From the NCBI GenBank assembly GCA_028717865.1, contig JAQUMZ010000009.1, positions 1-18,488 on the forward strand: a stretch of 18,488 bases of DNA, written 5' to 3'. Made by a program: the position numbers and the translations under genes. The DNA is from Elusimicrobiota bacterium. Its GTDB lineage: Bacteria > Elusimicrobiota > Elusimicrobia > UBA1565 > UBA9628. Every line of letters starts with the position of its first letter. Within the stretch, counting starts at the first letter, position 1. The notes beneath the pieces were generated by a model. That model was not told the DNA's origin, made no database searches, and worked only from the letters and a program-made list of their open reading frames with translations. Below are positions 7,931 to 16,203 of the stretch, piece by piece.

Positions 7931-8134
7931 GTGAGCCTGGCCAACATCGTCGGGGGGCTGATATTTTCCGGCGCGGGCTTCGTGGCTTTCACCTACGGCC
8001 GCAGGCAGGGACGATTCCGGCTTATGGTCTTGGGCGGGGCGCTGATGGTCTATCCCTATTTCGTTTCCAGCCCGCTCGTGCTTTATCTGGTCGGGGCCGG
8101 TTTGAGCGCGGCTTGTTTCCTCGTGCCGGACTGA
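7931..8134 (+). CDS. Small two-helix membrane protein, uncharacterised
   Basis: From a GTG at 7931 this encodes 67 residues: two hydrophobic helices (about 5-20 and 29-61, the second broken near YPYFVSSP) joined by a basic loop (YGRRQGRFR), ending LVPD. An in-frame TTG at 7889 would add 14 residues with no membrane-protein character, so I prefer the GTG. The layout resembles a widespread family of tiny inner-membrane proteins that some databases label amino acid transport protein without functional proof. No clear Shine-Dalgarno is visible. Its last 52 bases overlap the 3' end of the convergent membrane-protein gene on the other strand. Confidence 0.6.
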   Translation: MSLANIVGGLIFSGAGFVAFTYGRRQGRFRLMVLGGALMVYPYFVSSPLVLYLVGAGLSAACFLVPD

Positions 8135-9687
8135 TCCGGCGCGGGCGATCGGTGTCGGAGCGCCAGGGCGCGCTCCAGGTTGGCGGCGGCCTTCGCGTTG
8201 CCCGGCTCGGTGGCCACGATCTCGCGCAGGACGCTGATCGCGCCGGCCAGCTCGCCGCGCGCGGCCTGGTTTGCCGCGAGGTTCAGGGCGGCGTTGCGGC
8301 AGATCGGATTGATCTCGATCTCCCGGCGCAGCCGCGGGTCGCGCGAACCGGCGGCCAGGGCGCGGCGGGCCTCGATGCAGGCGCCGTTGAGCTCCAGAGC
8401 CCGGGTGAAGTGCCGGCGGGCGCCTTCGAGTTCCCCGCGCCGGGAGAGCAGCACGCCCAGGTTGTTGTGGGCGATGGCCGAATCCGGTGCCACGGCCAAC
8501 ACCCGGTTCCAGAGGGCATCCGCGTCCCGCCAATAGCCGGTCTGCCGCCAACTCAAGACCGCCAGCCCGGCCGCCAGCGCGGCGGCCCACCGCGCGCGGG
8601 ACCGGGCCGCGGCCGCGCCGAGGAGCACGGCGGGGCCCAGGCAGGCCAGGTAGCTGTAGCGATCCGCCACGAGCTGGGGACCGTATTGGGCGAGGACGCC
8701 GCAGACCGGCGTCAGCGTCGCCAGATAGCACAGCCAGGTCGCCAGCCACCAGGGCCGGCTGCGGCGCAGGCGCCAGGCCAGCCACGTCGCCAGGATCGCC
8801 GCGGCGGCGGCCAGCAGGAAGCGCGGCTGCGCCGGGTCGAAAGGGACGCGCAACTCGTAGAGCGGGGACAAATTCGCCGGCCAGACCGTCTTGGCGAGAT
8901 AGAAGGCCGCGCTGTAGGCGCCTTGGGCCAGACGCTGGGCCAGGCCGTGCTGGTGCCAGCCCCAGAGGCTGCGGCCGGAGTATTGCGCGGCTAGTCCTAC
9001 GAGGGCGGCGGCCACGGCCAGCGCCGCGTAGGGCAATTTCTCCAGCCAGACCCGGCGCAGCGGCCGGCGCAAGGGATACCAATCGAGCAGCAGCAAGACG
9101 GCCGGCAGGGACACGCCGATGGCCTTGGACAACAGCGACAGCGCGTAGGCGAGCAGCGACGCGGCCAGCCAGAGCCGGGGCCTGCCCTCGCCGGCGCAGC
9201 GGCGAAGGTAGGCCAGGAGGCTGAGCAGGAGAAACAGTCCCGACAGCAAATCCCGGCGCTCCGCGGCCCAGGCCACGGATTCCGTCCGCAAGGGATGGAC
9301 CGCGAAGAAAACGGCGGCCCAGAAAGCGCCGGCGGGGGCGGCCGCCCCCGCTCCGCCGGCGGCCAGCAGGCGCCGGGCCACGAAGAAGAAGAGCCCGGCG
9401 TTGGCCGCGTGGAGCAGGAGATTCGTCAAGTGGAAGCCGAACGGCCGCAGGCCCCAGACGCTGTAGTCCAGGGCGTAGCTCATCCAGGTCAGGGGATGAT
9501 AATGCCCCGAGAAAAAGGCCGTCCACATCCAGCGCAACTCGGCCGTCCCGAAGCCCCGCCAGGCGAGGTTGCTCAGGAGATAAATGCCGTCGTCCCAATT
9601 TGTCGCCCAATCGTTGCGCAGGGCGGGCAGAAACGCGGCCAGGGCCAGCGCCGCCGCCAGGAGGGGCCGCCAATCCCGCTTAGGCAT
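8083..9687 (-). CDS. Polytopic GT-C-like membrane protein with C-terminal TPR repeats
   Basis: From the ATG at 9687 the product has 534 residues. The first ~370 are mostly hydrophobic, with many transmembrane helices. An N-terminal acidic motif TNWDDGIY (29-36; D32, D33) follows the first helix, as in GT-C lipid-linked glycosyltransferases, and HYHPLTW (62-68) with FGFHLTNLLLHAANAGLF nearby is typical of TMTC-like and related bacterial proteins. The last ~150 residues form TPR helices (AIAHNNLGVLLSRRGELEGA and a further repeat). A role in transferring sugar from a polyprenyl carrier to an exported substrate is inference. Its ATG overlaps the stop of the upstream ygiQ-type gene by eight bases (9680-9687), so translation is probably coupled. 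Its 3' end overlaps the small convergent gene. Confidence 0.8.
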   Translation of the reverse strand: MPKRDWRPLLAAALALAAFLPALRNDWATNWDDGIYLLSNLAWRGFGTAELRWMWTAFFSGHYHPLTWMSYALDYSVWGLRPFGFHLTNLLLHAANAGLFFFVARRLLAAGGAGAAAPAGAFWAAVFFAVHPLRTESVAWAAERRDLLSGLFLLLSLLAYLRRCAGEGRPRLWLAASLLAYALSLLSKAIGVSLPAVLLLLDWYPLRRPLRRVWLEKLPYAALAVAAALVGLAAQYSGRSLWGWHQHGLAQRLAQGAYSAAFYLAKTVWPANLSPLYELRVPFDPAQPRFLLAAAAAILATWLAWRLRRSRPWWLATWLCYLATLTPVCGVLAQYGPQLVADRYSYLACLGPAVLLGAAAARSRARWAAALAAGLAVLSWRQTGYWRDADALWNRVLAVAPDSAIAHNNLGVLLSRRGELEGARRHFTRALELNGACIEARRALAAGSRDPRLRREIEINPICRNAALNLAANQAARGELAGAISVLREIVATEPGNAKAAANLERALALRHRSPAPDQSGTRKQAALKPAPTR

Positions 9688-11350
9688 GGCGAGGCGCCAG
9701 CGCCGCGTGCTGGCGCAGGCGCTCGGCGTCGGAGCGCGCGACCGGGATCGCTCGGCCGCGCTCGTCGATGCCGGCATGAAACATCGCCGCCGCCGCCGTT
9801 CCCGGAGCGGGGATGAAGCATTGCGCCTGCCGCGGCCTCCAGCCGCGGGCCTTCAGCCAGCCGGCCAGTTCCCGCATGTCGGCTTGCGTGCAGCCCGGGA
9901 AGGCGCTCATAAGGTAGGGCACGACGTATTGCTCCTTGCCGGCCGCGCGGCTCTCGCGTGCGAAGGCCTCCAGGAAGGCCTCGAAGACCCGGAAGGGCGG
10001 CTTGCGCATGAGCCGCAGGACGGCCGGGCTGCTGTGCTCGGGGGCCAGCTTGAGTTGCCCGCCCGTGAAGCGCCGGACCAAGGCGCGCATATAGGCCGGA
10101 CTGCGCAGCGCGAGGTCGTGGCGCACGCCGCTGGCCACGCGCAGGTGGCGCACCCCGGGAATGCGCAGCAGGGACTCGAGCAGGCCGGCCAGCTCGTCCT
10201 GGGCGTCGCGGAAGCTGGGGCAAGGCTCGGGCGTCAGGCAGCTGCCGCGGCGGCAGGAGCCGGGGACGGCCGCGCAGGAGGCGCCCCACATGTTGGCGCT
10301 GGGCCCGCCCACGTCGGTGAGGGTTCCGTCCCAGTCCGGGCGGCGGGTCAGGGCGCGCGCCTCGGCGGCCAGGGAGGCGCGGCTGCGCGAGCTGATGCGG
10401 CGGCCCTGGTGCAGGGCCAGGGCGCAGAAGGAGCAGCCGCCGGCGCAGCCGCGGTGCGCGGTGAGGCTGAAGCGGATCATCTCCAGGGCCGGGACCGGGC
10501 CGCGCGCGCAGGGGTGGGCCCGGCGCGCGAAGGGCAGGGCGTAGAGCCGGTCGAGCTCCTCCGTCGTGAGCGGTTCGGCCGGGGGGGCGAGCAGGACGTC
10601 GCGCCCCGCGTGTCCCTGCGCGGCCCAGAAGCTCTCGCGCATCTGCCGTTCGAGCAGCAGGGTGGCTTCCAGGAGCAGGGCGGGGCGGGCTTGGATGGCC
10701 TCGCAGGCGGGCAGGCGCACGGTCGCCGCCGGAGCCGCGCCCGCGTGGGCGGTGCCCGGGATACCCGTCAAATCCCCGCCCGCCGCCAGCCGCGCCGCCG
10801 TATCCAGGACGGCGCGCTCGGCCATCCCGTAGACGAGCAGGTCGGCCTTGGCGTCGAGCAGTATGGATCTGCGGACGCGGTCCGTCCAGAAATCGTAGTG
10901 CGCGGCCCGGCGCAGGGAGGCCTCGATTCCACCCAACACGACCGGCAGGCCGGGGAAGGCCCGCCGCAGCAGGCCCGCGTAGACGATGGCGGCCCGGTTG
11001 GGGCGCTGGCCGCAGCGGCCGCCCGGGGTGTAGGCGTCGTCCGAGCGCTTTTTGCGGAAGGCCGTGTAGTGCGCGAGCATGGAATCCAAGGCTCCGGCGG
11101 AGGCGCCGGCGAAAAGGCGGGGGCGGCCCATGGCCAGCAGGTCGTCCGTCCGGTCCCAGCGGGGCTGGGCGACGATCCCCACGCGCCAGCCGTGCGCGAC
11201 GAGCCAGCGGCCGATGAGCGCGGCGCCGAAGGCGGGATGGTCGACGTAGGCGTCGCCGCTGACGAGCAGGACGTCGAGCTCCCGCCACCCCAGGCGGTCC
11301 AGTTCGGCCCGGGTGGCGGGGAGGAACTCCGGCTGGCTTATCGAGTTCAA
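9680..11350 (-). CDS. ygiQ: YgiQ-type radical SAM protein (UPF0313)
   Basis: From a TTG at 11350 the protein has 556 residues. FLPATRAELDRLGW and LLVSGDAYVDHPAFGAALI near the N-terminus are hallmarks of the YgiQ N-terminal domain. The radical SAM cluster motif is C302-x3-C306-x2-C309 (RGCAGGCSFC). The C-terminal part contains the PEHSSPAVLRLMRKP and QCFIPAPGTAAAAMF segments typical of the family. It is shorter than the E. coli protein, mainly at the C-terminus. The TTG start shares bases with the hypE stop (TTGA), and the open frame upstream of it is an arginine-rich shadow of hypE, so a longer start is unlikely. The biochemical function of YgiQ is not established; its coupling to hyp genes is notable. 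Confidence 0.88.
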   Translation of the reverse strand: MNSISQPEFLPATRAELDRLGWRELDVLLVSGDAYVDHPAFGAALIGRWLVAHGWRVGIVAQPRWDRTDDLLAMGRPRLFAGASAGALDSMLAHYTAFRKKRSDDAYTPGGRCGQRPNRAAIVYAGLLRRAFPGLPVVLGGIEASLRRAAHYDFWTDRVRRSILLDAKADLLVYGMAERAVLDTAARLAAGGDLTGIPGTAHAGAAPAATVRLPACEAIQARPALLLEATLLLERQMRESFWAAQGHAGRDVLLAPPAEPLTTEELDRLYALPFARRAHPCARGPVPALEMIRFSLTAHRGCAGGCSFCALALHQGRRISSRSRASLAAEARALTRRPDWDGTLTDVGGPSANMWGASCAAVPGSCRRGSCLTPEPCPSFRDAQDELAGLLESLLRIPGVRHLRVASGVRHDLALRSPAYMRALVRRFTGGQLKLAPEHSSPAVLRLMRKPPFRVFEAFLEAFARESRAAGKEQYVVPYLMSAFPGCTQADMRELAGWLKARGWRPRQAQCFIPAPGTAAAAMFHAGIDERGRAIPVARSDAERLRQHAALAPRHA

Positions 11351-12383
11351 CAGATGCGGGGCAGCTGCTCGCCGCTGAGCATGTCGAGCACGCGCTCGAC
11401 GCCGATGCGCGTGCGCAGGCGGACCTCGCCGCGCGGTCCCGTGCCGACCTCGCCGATGACGGCGGGCGCGGCCCCCGCCGCGCGCAGGGCGCGCAGCGCC
11501 CGCTCGCGGTGGTCCGGCGGGACGAAAGCGGCGAAGCGGCCCTCGCAGGCCATATAGAGGGGATCGAGCCCGAAGAGTTCGCAGGCGGCCTCCACCTCGG
11601 GGCGCAGGGGCACGGCGGTCTCCTCCAGGCAGACGTCGCGGCCCGACTTCTGGGCGATCTCGTTGAGGGTCGTGGCCAGGCCGCCGCGGGTAAGGTCGCG
11701 CAGGCAATGCAGCTCCGTTCCGGCCTCGAGCAGGGCGCGCACCTGGGGCCAGAGGTGGGCCGCGTCGCTTTTAAGCGCGGTGTCGAAGGCCAGGCCCTCG
11801 CGCACGGAAAGGATGGCCGCGCCGTGGGCCCCGACGTCGCCGCTGACGATGACCGCGTCGCCGGGCCGCACCCGGACCGGGGCGATGGGGTCGGGCGCCA
11901 CGACCCGGCCCACGCCCGCGGTGTTGAGGTAGAGTCCGTCGCCCTTGCCGCGCTCCACGACCTTGGTGTCGCCGGTGACGACGCGCAGCCCGATCTGGCC
12001 GGCCGCGCGCGCCATGGAGCGCGCGATCTCGGCCAGGGCCTCCAGGCTGAAGCCTTCCTCTATTATGAAGCCGCAGCTCATGTACATGGGCTGGGCCCCG
12101 CACATGGCCAGGTCGTTGGCGGTGCCGTGCACGGCCAGCGAGCCGATGTCGCCGCCGGGAAAGAAGAGCGGGCGGATCACGAAGGAATCGGTGGTGAAGG
12201 CCTGGCGGTCGGGGCAGGGCTCCAGCAGCGCGCCGTCGTGGGCCTCGTGCAGGGCGGGGTCCGTGAACGCGGCCAGGAAGACCTTTTCGATGAGCCGGTG
12301 CATGAGGCGCCCGCCGCCGCCGTGGGCCAGGGTGACCGTATCCTCGGGGGCGTGCGGCATGGGGCAGGCCGGCGCCTGGTCGC

Positions 12384-12387
<4 letters not shown>
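11347..12387 (-). CDS. hypE: [NiFe]-hydrogenase maturation protein HypE (carbamoyl dehydratase)
   Basis: A 346-residue PurM/ThiL-like ATPase. HypE receives a carbamoyl group on its C-terminal cysteine and dehydrates it with ATP to a thiocyanate, the source of the cyanide ligands of the hydrogenase iron. The sequence shows AHGGGG (21-26), TTDSFV (65-70), HGTANDLAMCGA (87-98), GDTKVVERGKGDG (139-151), DLTRGGLATTLNE (231-243) and the diagnostic C-terminal PRIC with C346. The ATG at 12387 overlaps the hypD stop as ATGA. Its own stop overlaps the start of the ygiQ-type gene as TTGA. HypF, its carbamoyl donor, is not encoded in this window. Confidence 0.96.
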
Positions 12388-13480
<1,093 letters not shown>

Positions 13481-13484
<4 letters not shown>

Positions 13485-13726
13485 GTATCCTGCTCCGCTA
13501 CGGCCCGATCCCACTCCTCGAGGTAGCGGAAGACCTGCCGGGCCTCGGCCTCGTCCACCACGCTGATGGCGAAGCCCGCGTGGACGATGACGTAGTCCCC
13601 GACCTTGGCCTCCGGAACGTAGGCCAGGCAGGCGTCCTTGACCGCGCCGCCGAAGTCGATCTTGCCCGAGGGCAAGCCGTCATCTTCGCGGACGCTGACT
13701 ATCCGGCCCGGAATGCCGAGGCACAT
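13481..13726 (-). CDS. hypC: [NiFe]-hydrogenase maturation chaperone HypC
   Basis: An 81-residue protein starting MCLGIPG, the family signature, in which C2 becomes the N-terminal cysteine that binds iron with HypD. VGDYVIVHAGFAI contains the conserved histidine (H49). Choosing this ATG places the signature at the N-terminus as required; the open frame extends upstream but carries no HypC sequence. It is the first gene of the operon running left to 8083. There is no Shine-Dalgarno before it: the bases upstream are A/T-rich (TATGGTTATACT), so initiation may be leaderless or use another signal. HypA, HypB, HypF and the hydrogenase itself are outside the window. Confidence 0.95.
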
Positions 13727-13843
13727 AGTATAACCATAGTTTACCAAAACGGTGCAAAACAGTGCCAGGCATTGCATTATTGCATTCAGGCCATCCGTGA
13801 TGGAGGCTTCACCGGATGTCGGCAAAAATGATAAATTGGCCGC
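13727..13843. promoter_or_regulatory. Divergent promoter region between hypC and the proline dehydrogenase gene
   Basis: An A/T-richer gap of 117 bases. On the minus strand, CTGGCAC...TTGCA (elements at 13753-13757 and 13762-13767) resembles a sigma-54 -24/-12 promoter placed correctly for hypC, but the GG-to-GC spacing is nine bases rather than ten. An exact tandem repeat of ATTGCATT lies at 13771-13786 and could be an operator. On the plus strand, TTCACC (13808-13813), 18 bases, then TGA-TAAATT (13829-13837) is a candidate promoter whose start point would fall at or next to the ATG at 13844. Confidence 0.3.
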
Positions 13844-14686
13844 ATGAGATTACTCACTTTCATGGCGCGACGGTTCGTGGCCGGAGACTGCCTCTCCGAG
13901 GCGGTGACGCAGGTCAGGAGGCTCAACGCGCAGGGCATCAAGGCTACCCTGGACAACCTGGGAGAGGAATGCCAGAACCGCGAGCAGGCCCTCGCGGCGC
14001 GCGACGAGTACGTGCGCATGCTGGGGCGCATCGCCGAGGAGAAGCTTGACTGCAACGTCTCGCTCAAGCTCACTCAATTCGGGCTGAGCCTCGATGAGGC
14101 CTTTTGCAGGGAGAACCTCTTCCGCGTCCTCGACGAGGCGCGCAAGTTCGGCAATTTCGTGCGCATCGACATGGAGGGCTCCCAGTACACGCAGAAAACG
14201 CTCGATTTCTTCCGCCAGGCCAAGGCCTATTATCCGAAGGTGGGCATAGTCATCCAGGCCATGCTGCGGCGCAGCGAGAATGACATCGCGGAACTCGTCA
14301 AGGAGGGCGCCTGCGTGCGCCTGTGCAAGGGAGCCTACAAGGAACCGCCGGCACTGGCGTATCCCGACAAGAAGGACGTCAACACGGCTTACGATCGGTT
14401 GGCCGCCATGTTGGCGGGGGCTCCCAATCCGGCCTTCGCGACTCACGACGACGAGCGCATCGCCGCCGCGGCCGCGCAGGCCGCGCGCGCCGGCTTGGCG
14501 CGGGACCGCTTCGAGTTTCAGATGCTTTACGGCCTGCGCTCCCGGCGCTGGCGCGAACTCGTCGCCCAGGGGCACGTCGTGCGGATATACACGCCCTACG
14601 GGACGCACTGGTTCCCGTATTACTACCGCCGCATCCGGGAGCGCAAGGAGAACCTTTTGTTCGTCCTGCGCAACCTGTTCGATTGA
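13844..14686 (+). CDS. Proline dehydrogenase (stand-alone, FAD-dependent)
   Basis: A 280-residue PRODH-type (beta/alpha)8 enzyme that oxidises L-proline to 1-pyrroline-5-carboxylate, passing electrons through FAD to the quinone pool. Family motifs in order: DNLGEECQN (37-45), NVSLKLTQFG (71-80), IDMEGSQYT (108-116), VIQAMLRR (136-143), RLCKGAYKE (159-167), ATHD (199-202), EFQMLYG (224-230) and the C-terminal YYRRIRERKEN (260-270) that binds substrate carboxylate. Length fits the monofunctional type, without the P5C dehydrogenase half of PutA, which is not in this window. The ATG has no Shine-Dalgarno and lies directly after a candidate -10. Seven bases separate its stop from the next gene, so the two are co-transcribed. 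Confidence 0.93.
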   Translation: MRLLTFMARRFVAGDCLSEAVTQVRRLNAQGIKATLDNLGEECQNREQALAARDEYVRMLGRIAEEKLDCNVSLKLTQFGLSLDEAFCRENLFRVLDEARKFGNFVRIDMEGSQYTQKTLDFFRQAKAYYPKVGIVIQAMLRRSENDIAELVKEGACVRLCKGAYKEPPALAYPDKKDVNTAYDRLAAMLAGAPNPAFATHDDERIAAAAAQAARAGLARDRFEFQMLYGLRSRRWRELVAQGHVVRIYTPYGTHWFPYYYRRIRERKENLLFVLRNLFD

Positions 14687-14693
14687 GGGCGCC

Positions 14694-15887
14694 ATGGTCA
14701 CCGACAAGCTGATGGGATTTTTAGACGAGGAGATCGCCAAGCTCAAGTCCGAGGGCCGTCTGGCGCGGCTGCGCGTGCTGCAGGGCGCCCAGGAGCCGGT
14801 CTCGACGGTGGACGGCCGGCGGGTCGTCAACCTGACCTCCAACAATTATCTCGACCTGGCCAACCATCCGGGCCTCAAGGCCGCGGCCAAGGACGCGATC
14901 GAGCGCTTCGGAGTGGGCACCGCGGCGGTGCGGCCCATCATCGGCACGATGGAGCTCCACCAGGAGTTGGAGCGCCGCCTGGCCGAATTCAAGGGCTGCT
15001 CGGCCGCGCTGGTCTTCCAGTCGGGCTTCACGGTCAACGTGGCCTGCTGCCAGAGCCTCATGACCGACGCCTCGGATTTGCTCATCTCCGACGAACTCAA
15101 CCACGCCTCCATCATAGACGGGGCCCGCTTGGCCAAGGCCGCGCGCCAGGTCTATCCCCATAAGGACATGAAGGCCCTGCGCGCCATCCTGGAATCGAGC
15201 GCGGCGCGCGGCGCCCGGCGCAAGATGATCGTGACCGACGGCGTCTTCAGCATGGACGGCGACGTGGCGCCCCTGCCCGAGATCGCGGACCTGGCGGACC
15301 GCTACGGCGCCTTCGTCATGGTCGACGACGCCCACGCCTCCGGGGTCATGGGCCGCAACGGGCGCGGCACGCCTGACCATTTCGGGCTGACCAAGCGCAT
15401 CCAGATCCAGATCGGCACGCTCTCCAAGGCCGTCGGCGCGGTGGGCGGCTACGTCGCCGGCTCGGCTTCCCTGCGCGACTACCTGATCTCCACGGCCCGG
15501 CCCTTCATCTTCTCCAGCTCGCATCCGCCCTCGGTCATCGCCACCTGCTTGGCGGCGATCGACATAATGCTCAAGGAGCCCCAGCGCATCGAGAAACTTT
15601 GGTCCAACGCGCGCGCGTTCAAGGAAGGGCTCAAGAAGCTGGGCTTCGACACCGGGGCCAGCGAGACTCCCATCACCCCGGTCATCATCGGAGACACCGC
15701 CAAGGCCCAGGCCTTCAGCGCCCGCCTCTTCGAGGAGGGGGTCTTCGCCCTCTCCATATGCTACCCCATCGTGGCCCGGGGCAAGGACCGCCTGCGCACC
15801 ATCGTCTCCTCCGGCCACACCCAGGCGGACCTGGAACTGGCGCTCGAGAAGTTCCGCAAGGTCGGCAAGGAACTCGGCGTCATTTAA
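14694..15887 (+). CDS. kbl: Alpha-oxoamine synthase: 2-amino-3-ketobutyrate CoA ligase (glycine C-acetyltransferase) or close relative
   Basis: A 397-residue PLP enzyme of the KBL/BioF family (fold type I). PLP lysine K245 lies in IGTLSKAVGAVGGY; D211 and H214 in VDDAHASG and H137 in DELNHASI contact the cofactor. SNNYLDLANHPGLK (49-62) and the glycine-rich GTAAVRPIIGTMELHQ are typical. KBL converts 2-amino-3-ketobutyrate and CoA to glycine and acetyl-CoA in threonine breakdown; BioF uses alanine and pimeloyl thioester instead. Neighbouring proline dehydrogenase favours amino-acid catabolism, and no biotin genes are near, but specificity cannot be settled by eye. The ATG is chosen because GAGGG (14685-14689) lies four bases upstream and the preceding stop is seven bases away. 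Confidence 0.88.
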   Translation: MVTDKLMGFLDEEIAKLKSEGRLARLRVLQGAQEPVSTVDGRRVVNLTSNNYLDLANHPGLKAAAKDAIERFGVGTAAVRPIIGTMELHQELERRLAEFKGCSAALVFQSGFTVNVACCQSLMTDASDLLISDELNHASIIDGARLAKAARQVYPHKDMKALRAILESSAARGARRKMIVTDGVFSMDGDVAPLPEIADLADRYGAFVMVDDAHASGVMGRNGRGTPDHFGLTKRIQIQIGTLSKAVGAVGGYVAGSASLRDYLISTARPFIFSSSHPPSVIATCLAAIDIMLKEPQRIEKLWSNARAFKEGLKKLGFDTGASETPITPVIIGDTAKAQAFSARLFEEGVFALSICYPIVARGKDRLRTIVSSGHTQADLELALEKFRKVGKELGVI

Positions 15888-15961
15888 GCCCAGCGCGGGA
15901 GTGAAACGACCGCGCCACCGCCGCACCCATACGAGGGGTGCGGCGGTTCCGTTGGGGGTGG
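15884..15961 (+). repeat. Structured two-hairpin repeat unit, copy 1
   Basis: The unit starts TTAAGCC at the stop codon of the preceding gene. Hairpin A: GCGCGG/CCGCGC (15893-15898 with 15910-15915). After CA comes hairpin B: an 11-bp perfect stem (15918-15928 with 15936-15946) closed by loop ATACGAG. It ends with TTCCGTTGGGGGTGG. Copy 2 has the same order, spacing and tail. Confidence 0.75.
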
Positions 15962-16016
15962 AGAGTTCGGCTGAGATGTCGAACAACGGAACGGCGCCGA
16001 CCGGAGTGTCGGCGCC
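15946..16016. repeat. Inverted tail copy and 9-bp hairpin
   Basis: GTTCCGTTG (15946-15954), the tail of copy 1, recurs in exact inverted form as CAACGGAAC (15984-15992), enclosing a smaller TTCG/CGAA stem. The inverted tail is followed directly by a perfect stem GGCGCCGAC/GTCGGCGCC (15993-16001 with 16008-16016, six-base loop). Confidence 0.7.
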
Positions 16017-16054
16017 GGGGTCCGCGCCCTCCCTTACGGTCGGGCGTGGACCTC
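16017..16054. repeat. 13-bp imperfect hairpin
   Basis: Bases 16017-16029 pair with 16042-16054 around a 12-base loop; two of the 13 pairs are G-T wobbles. Its 3' side leads into GGAACGGA, a near copy of the inverted tail. Confidence 0.65.
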
Positions 16055-16074
16055 GGAACGGATTATCGTTGTCG

Positions 16075-16154
16075 TTAAGCCAGCGCGGCGCGCCGTCCAG
16101 CGCCGCGCCACCGGCGTCCCCATATGAGGGGGGCGCCGGTTCCGTTGGGGGTGG
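16075..16154 (+). repeat. Structured two-hairpin repeat unit, copy 2
   Basis: Starts TTAAGCC. Hairpin A: GCGCGGCG/CGCCGCGC (16083-16090 with 16101-16108). After CA, hairpin B: 11 pairs (16111-16121 with 16129-16139, one wobble), loop ATATGAG. The tail TTCCGTTGGGGGTGG is identical to copy 1. Confidence 0.75.
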
Positions 16155-16185
16155 CCGTCCGTAATTCGGGGGGTAAAGGCCAATT

Positions 16186-16194
16186 TGGTATAAT
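16186..16194 (+). promoter_or_regulatory. Extended -10 promoter directly before the polyprenyl synthase gene
   Basis: TGG followed by a perfect TATAAT (16189-16194). Transcription would begin near 16201, only about three bases before the ATG at 16204, and no Shine-Dalgarno is present. The mRNA is therefore probably leaderless or nearly so. Confidence 0.6.
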
Positions 16195-16203
16195 CGCATC
16201 CCC

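Larger units (their letters stand above)
15888..16203. other. Hairpin-rich intergenic region with a duplicated structured unit
   Basis: No convincing gene: small open frames here run through perfect inverted repeats and lack ribosome binding sites. The region holds two copies of a two-hairpin unit (15884-15961 and 16075-16154) and two further strong hairpins between them (15993-16016 and 16017-16054). It ends with the promoter of the next gene. No hairpin is followed by a T-run. Confidence 0.7.

Noticed and set aside
11351..11707. N-terminal extension of the YgiQ frame into hypE
   Set aside because: The 119 residues are Arg/Pro/Gly-rich out-of-frame hypE sequence with no YgiQ similarity.
15918..15953. 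Rho-independent terminator after the KBL-type gene
   Set aside because: The hairpin is strong but is followed by TTCCGTTGGGGG rather than a T-run, and the same tail recurs at copy 2 and in inverted form.
15901..16164. Small plus-strand open frame of 87 codons in the hairpin region
   Set aside because: It crosses several perfect inverted repeats, has no ribosome binding site and encodes low-complexity sequence.
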